Assembly (NCBI GenBank): GCA_019114135.1
Contig: DXGC01000107.1
Coordinates: forward strand, 1-44,611
Length of the DNA stretch: 44,611 nucleotides
Direction: 5' to 3'
DNA from: Candidatus Corynebacterium avicola
Lineage (GTDB): Bacteria; Actinomycetota; Actinomycetes; Mycobacteriales; Mycobacteriaceae
Below, piece after piece: positions 42,001 to 44,611 of the stretch; the stretch's first letter is position 1, and each line of letters opens with the position of its first letter. The position numbers and the translations under genes are program-made. The notes beneath the pieces were generated by a model. That model had not been told where the DNA came from and did not search any database. It worked only from the letters and a program-made list of their open reading frames with translations.

Positions 42001-42556
42001 GGTGTTCCTCTCGCCGGTGCATAAGACCTCGCCGTGGCACATCATCGTGGTGGTGGACGTCTCCCCCTCCATGGAGACCTCCACCGTGTACGCCGCAGTG
42101 ACCGCGGCGATCCTCTCCGGGATCGCGACGTATCGAATCAGCGTGCTCACTTTCGACTCGGAGGTCATGGACCTGTCGGGGCTGGCAGATGACCCGCTGT
42201 CGCTGCTGCTCGAGGTGTCTCCAGGTGGCGGCACGGACATCGCCAAGGCCGTGGCTGTGGCGGCGGATAAAGTCACAGACCCAACGCGCACTGCAATGGT
42301 GGTCATCAGTGACTTCGAAGAGGGCGGTTCCGTCCCGATGCTGATCTCCAGAGTGCGTGACCTCGTGGAGTCCGGTGTCCGTATGCTGGGATGCGCCGCG
42401 TTGACTGATGGGGATACGTCGTCCGGCGGTGCCGACAGTGTCACTGGGGTGTCCTACAACGTGGGGGTTACCCGGCAGCTCGCCGCAGTGGGGATGCGTG
42501 TCGCTCCCGTATCCCCGGTTCAGCTGGCGCGGTGGGTCGGAGAGGTACTCCGCTAA
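39089..42556 (+). CDS. DUF5682 - von Willebrand A fusion protein
   Basis: A 1,155-residue protein. Residues from about 20 carry a DUF5682 (ChaN/TraB-like) domain: VVFGVRHHSPACTRALLEAL, then VAVEFPADL, YPFADFSPELAVIRW and SAREGHMRQRVEELV. A long helical middle (about 300-900) has no recognised motif. The C-terminus is a VWA domain with a complete MIDAS: Asp 990, Ser 992 and Ser 994 (VDVSPSM), Thr 1049 (GGGTD) and Asp 1075 (ISDFEEG). In related loci DUF5682 and VWA are normally separate neighbouring genes, so this is a fusion. GTG 39089 overlaps the AAA stop. The VWA part is the likely contact for the MoxR ATPase. Confidence 0.88.
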   Translation: MTPPVEGPTDTGWELLAADPAEAEDLVVFGVRHHSPACTRALLEALVELRPAAVAVEFPADLAEHLPWLGNDGVKAPVAVAAAVDTADTIGRGMSLYPFADFSPELAVIRWAVAHDVPVHAVDLPVGAKVDGDETTGNSGGNAADVSDMISQDAWDARVETMSTGAPWRAVRRAALAVGYAARASELSGGPRDPRTSAREGHMRQRVEELVTRHSSDGPVFVVVGSFHAASLMGEFDSSGSMTELGEFKVSPVTSSLVPYSFAQLDSRSGYPSGIRDPRWRQLVLGVPSPEPLGPVVTGVITDVARALRSSGHPAGPAEIGEAVRVANGLAAIRDLPAPGRGEVLEALTTVLAQGSVAGHGRAVATALQQVMVGDRTGELPSDAPEPALLAAVRAHVAELGMPTQERSAAKDVRVEPFGGRTGLARHVLLQRLDVLSVPYLLDSTAGTTRGLGNRSYTATVSWRAHTTAALNLLGSSGVSLEQVTEMVLLGRISAAEGVHAVLEAVADAARTGADNALCRALDALEPLEGSLGFSAAVHATELLGPVSGSLPAAALLSADTRDRCAATAAQLAGAVVREVQGVAGSDDLADARLLGRTASLVEAHTTELTAALHRLVDHGSPLMSGAAVAVLDRVAEPRCGTDLEPRIGSWLDLGARAATRKILERRLAGYLAGSSHTWTTSGAVDGLVDRLNAAPDDLFVSALPALRGAFDTVSPAEREDFLDHLAAMLGDRPDGDLDVPAETMTGFATIDSEARHRLAALGLADVHFAPATRWRLILGADPEELPPTASRMASTLDELYGDPGADPTGATSGRVRAGRRGNGGRGGDRRISVRTWSGDIEALFGADQVQEILATAAEKGRADALLGPDGTGTLDPGSVRPSVELLSTVLGLRGALSESQLGMLRPLVARLVNELTKELASRITPVLAGLAGSRPTTRRTGRLDLPATIRRNLRHVTEIDGRCLVVPETPVFLSPVHKTSPWHIIVVVDVSPSMETSTVYAAVTAAILSGIATYRISVLTFDSEVMDLSGLADDPLSLLLEVSPGGGTDIAKAVAVAADKVTDPTRTAMVVISDFEEGGSVPMLISRVRDLVESGVRMLGCAALTDGDTSSGGADSVTGVSYNVGVTRQLAAVGMRVAPVSPVQLARWVGEVLR

Positions 42557-42563
42557 ACGGTGG

Positions 42564-43394
42564 TCACATGCCGATCCGGAACGCCGGGACGTCTTCGTCG
42601 ACGATCCACGGTTCAGCGTGCAGCGTGAACACCTCCTCGGCGGTGCGTCCGGTGCTCTGCCCGTCTTCGAAGGTTCCTTCGTCCAGGATCAGGTAGGCGA
42701 CGGTGTCCATGAGGAACATGAACAGGTCCTCAGGGGCCATCCTGGTGTTCTCCACCTGGAGTTCCGGGTGGCCCATCGACCACAGCCCGTAGGTGTAGGC
42801 GGAGAAGCCCTCCGGCCCAGGGCGCAGCCACGCCGAGACCCACAGCGGCCATGGCGTGGAACCGAACTGGCCGCTGACCACCTGATGCAGAAACGGCAGA
42901 CCGAAAGTGGCCGCCGACGTCCCGGAGTAGTAACCGGCCAGACCGGGAAGCCGGGACAATGCCATGGTCACCATCCCGTGGACTCGGGCGACCGTCAGCT
43001 GGGTCTGTCGCGCCGTCAGGTCAACGATCTGCTCCGCCGGCTCCCCGGTGAACTCGGGCGGCACGGCGATCAGGATCTGCGCACCGTGGGTGGAGATCCG
43101 CTCGAGGTCGTCCCCCTGGCAGTACAACTGGTGGGCGTTCTGCTCGGCCTCCTGGTTCGGCACCGGGGCATCGATGACGGTGAGGAAGGCGGTGACCCCG
43201 AACTTCGCGATCTGCACTTCGATCACCCCGTCCTTACCGTCCACGGCCTGCGCGGTCACGCCGACGTCCTCGGGGACGTCGGTGACCTTTGCGATGACGT
43301 CGTCGACGGTCGGCACCTCGGTGAAGAGCAGGTCCCCGAGCATCAGGTGCGGGGTGAATTCAGCGGCAGGGGTGGTGGAGTTCTCGTCGGACAT
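42564..43394 (-). CDS. DUF4261-like protein
   Basis: About 276 residues from ATG 43394, chosen because TAGCGT lies 7 nt upstream; the frame is open to 43460. The N-terminal half contains VIDAPVPNQEAEQNAHQLYC and THGAQILIAVPPE, the middle GLAGYYSGTSAATFGLPFL, and the end WIVDEDVPAFRIGM, the pattern of DUF4261 proteins. The function is unknown. It ends 7 nt from the convergent VWA gene. Homologues occur near immunity-type genes, but no partner is clear here. Confidence 0.68.
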   Translation of the reverse strand: MSDENSTTPAAEFTPHLMLGDLLFTEVPTVDDVIAKVTDVPEDVGVTAQAVDGKDGVIEVQIAKFGVTAFLTVIDAPVPNQEAEQNAHQLYCQGDDLERISTHGAQILIAVPPEFTGEPAEQIVDLTARQTQLTVARVHGMVTMALSRLPGLAGYYSGTSAATFGLPFLHQVVSGQFGSTPWPLWVSAWLRPGPEGFSAYTYGLWSMGHPELQVENTRMAPEDLFMFLMDTVAYLILDEGTFEDGQSTGRTAEEVFTLHAEPWIVDEDVPAFRIGM

Positions 43395-43401
43395 GACCGC
43401 C

Positions 43402-43407
43402 ACGCTA
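43402..43407 (-). promoter_or_regulatory. -10 box (TAGCGT) of the DUF4261-like gene
   Basis: Minus-strand TAGCGT is 7 nt from ATG 43394, as for the HIT and histidine kinase genes. Confidence 0.5.
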
Positions 43408-43520
43408 CCTGAGGTGCCGTGCCAACTCGCGTTGTGCTTCACGATGGGTGAAAAGCTCACACGGTGCGTCTAACTGAAATCTGGAACCGAACGAAGACGG
43501 TTAAAAAACTCAATCAAACT

Positions 43521-43559
43521 TTCTGCGGCGAGATGAAGTATTCCGAACTCGTCGCAGAA
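43521..43559 (-). terminator. Hairpin terminator of the SUKH gene
   Basis: TTCTGCGGCGAG (43521-43532) and CTCGTCGCAGAA (43548-43559) pair with one G-U position across a 15-nt loop, directly after the SUKH stop on the minus strand. A T-rich stretch (GAGTTTTTTAA, minus strand) follows about 10 nt later. Confidence 0.6.
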
Positions 43560-43561
43560 AA

Positions 43562-43966
43562 CTACTGAATCCTCAGGATACTGAGAACCGGTGAAATCAA
43601 CAAGAAAGCATCGGGCCCCGCCGAGTCACTATGCGCCAATACTATACCCAAATCCGGATACCCCCACTCGGCAGTTAAGTACTCGGTACCGGAGGCTCCG
43701 TCGATTGACAAATCCGAGGAGTTCGAATCAGTAGAATTACCGAATATTCGATCGACCTCCACCCCAGTAGGCCACGCTTCTCCAAAATAACCATCAATCC
43801 ACCTGTAGTCATCCTTTAGATCTCCACTCCCAACGGATTGCAGGAATGACCTATACTCTTCAGGAAATCGGTACCCGAGATTGTTCTGCATCTCTTCTAC
43901 CCGATCGGGGGAAGCCGGAGAAAAGGGCCCCTCAATGTACTTCTCCCAGTCTACATTATGCCCCAA
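43562..43966 (-). CDS. SUKH (SMI1/KNR4) family immunity-like protein
   Basis: A 134-residue protein starting at TTG 43966 with GGAGG 9 nt upstream. RVEEMQNNLGYRFPEEYRSFLQSVGSGD is the signature N-terminus of SMI1/KNR4 (SUKH) proteins, and GYPDLGIVLAHSDSAGPDAFLLIS the later conserved strand pair. SUKH proteins are immunity partners of polymorphic and contact-dependent toxins. Its DNA is lower in G+C than the surrounding genes. It may end slightly early (LSILRIQ). No intact toxin gene lies upstream; the degraded reading fragments there may be what remains of one. Confidence 0.72.
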   Translation of the reverse strand: MGHNVDWEKYIEGPFSPASPDRVEEMQNNLGYRFPEEYRSFLQSVGSGDLKDDYRWIDGYFGEAWPTGVEVDRIFGNSTDSNSSDLSIDGASGTEYLTAEWGYPDLGIVLAHSDSAGPDAFLLISPVLSILRIQ

Positions 43967-44387
43967 ACTGCGTAACCTCCTGTGCGTCCAGCTCCATCGT
44001 TCATATTATCAGCGACCACAACAATATCTTGCGCTTCAACACGTCGAATCTTCAGTCATGTCCGATACTTGAAACGCACCTGCGGAGATCCTCACATTTT
44101 CAGCGGCAAGTCTTCGTTCCGACAGTTTTATCAAACGTCAGAAAAGTCGTCATCGTCGGTCCATTCGTTTTAAACTCGATCCTCCCGTCACTATTGTCCG
44201 AAATTACCCCCACGATTCCCCGTTGGGGTTTCAAAAACTCTACACCCAGCTAGGCACCAGGCCACCTCGATATGCACCAACAGAATCCTCGCCGTTGCGG
44301 AACTTCAGTGCCTGTGAGGGGCCATTCGGAATAGTTAGGGTTCTCACAAAGACCCATCCTCTCCCATGGAGACAACGTGTTGCCACG
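43951..44387 (-). pseudogene. Decayed coding fragments upstream of the SUKH gene
   Basis: On the minus strand, protein-like stretches occur in successive, different frames: CLHGRGWVFVRTLTIPNGPS ending VPSWV (stop near 44240), then GIVGVISDNSDGRIEFKTNG, then NVRISAGAFQVSDMTEDST, then VEAQDIVVVADNMNDGAGRT ending GIM (stop 43951-43953, overlapping the SUKH start). The run of broken frames in AT-richer DNA suggests one or two decayed genes, perhaps a toxin C-terminus. This is a reading by eye; the frame changes need confirmation. Confidence 0.4.
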
Positions 44388-44483
44388 TTAAGAAATCGAC
44401 TTGGCGAACTCATCGAGCGAACTGAACGGGGCCCCGCCATACCATTCGTCATCCCCGAAATCGTACCTTCCGCACTCTATACT
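44388..44483 (-). pseudogene. 3' fragment of a small gene cut by the insertion sequence
   Basis: From the IS boundary the minus strand reads about 31 codons (GRYDFGDDEWYGGAPFSSL, then DEFAKSIS and stop). It begins exactly at the element end without a start codon, so it is the tail of a gene interrupted by the insertion. The acidic and aromatic content resembles immunity proteins, but it is too short to assign. Confidence 0.5.
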
Positions 44484-44611
44484 GGCCCTTCCGGTTTTAG
44501 AGTGCGTTGATCCTGGCCTGGAGCCCTCCGGAGTGGATCAGTGACCGCAAGATGTAGTGGCTGAGGTTCCTGAACCCGAGTGCGATGCCACGCAGGTGCT
44601 CCAACCGTCCG
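44484..44611. mobile_element. End of an ISL3-family insertion sequence
   Basis: A terminal sequence starting GGCCCTTCCGGTTTTAGAGTG resembles ISL3-type inverted repeats, just outside the transposase stop. The element continues past the window, so the other end and the 8-bp target duplication (candidate TCTATACT, 44476-44483) cannot be checked. Confidence 0.7.
44497..44611 (-). CDS. ISL3-family transposase, C-terminal fragment
   Basis: The last 37 codons of a transposase enter from the window edge: GRLEHLRGIALGFRNLSHYI, then LRSLIHSGGLQARINAL and TAA (44497-44499). The RLEHLRGxALGFRN motif and Ile-Asn-Ala-Leu end are typical of ISL3 transposases of the corynebacterial IS31831/ISCg1 type. It is partial here only because the window ends. 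Confidence 0.8.
   Translation of the reverse strand, partial: GRLEHLRGIALGFRNLSHYILRSLIHSGGLQARINAL

Overview
The window is high-GC actinobacterial DNA, most likely from a Corynebacterium or close relative. Many starts look leaderless: a TAnnnT -10 box lies 5-8 nt upstream of the ATG or GTG. An AlaT-type aminotransferase, an Rv2864c-type penicillin-binding lipoprotein, an EthA-type monooxygenase and the C-terminus of an ISL3-type corynebacterial transposase all fit this. The genus is inferred from protein likeness only.

Layout. (1) 1-7050 is a defence-type accessory block. It holds a type III restriction-modification pair (mod, res), a tail-anchored coiled-coil protein, zinc-ribbon and short orphan reading frames, and a TIR/DUF4062-like protein. 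It ends at two 19-bp repeats resembling an insertion-sequence end. (2) 7190-18850 is general chromosome: a low-complexity acidic protein, an EthA-like Baeyer-Villiger monooxygenase, a HIT protein, a PAP2-diacylglycerol kinase fusion, a class V aminotransferase with a thiamine-binding protein, a 2OG-Fe(II) oxygenase, a tandem GNAT protein, a methyltransferase, and a NarL/LuxR-type two-component system. (3) 18937-29762 holds a GAP-family membrane protein, a MetX-like hydrolase divergent from a LysR regulator, a class A beta-lactamase-like protein coupled to that regulator, a penicillin-binding lipoprotein, three META/HslJ-like exported proteins, a HAD phosphatase, and a MocR regulator divergent from an AlaT-like aminotransferase.

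(4) 29759-42556 is the most interesting part. A giant protein gene (about 1,580 codons, now split by a frameshift) overlaps a DUF4132/MolR-like gene. A dual-cysteine ThiD/PdxK-type kinase follows. Then a SWIM zinc-finger gene diverges from a MoxR-type AAA ATPase, which is coupled to one very large protein joining a DUF5682 domain to a von Willebrand A domain. This resembles the yehI/L/M/P/Q (MolR-MoxR-VWA-SWIM) type of NTP-dependent system, whose biochemical role is not established.

(5) 42564-44611 has a DUF4261-like gene, then a lower-GC patch with a SUKH (SMI1/KNR4) immunity-like gene, decayed coding fragments, and the end of an ISL3-family element that interrupts another small gene.

No tRNA, rRNA, CRISPR array or replication origin was recognised.
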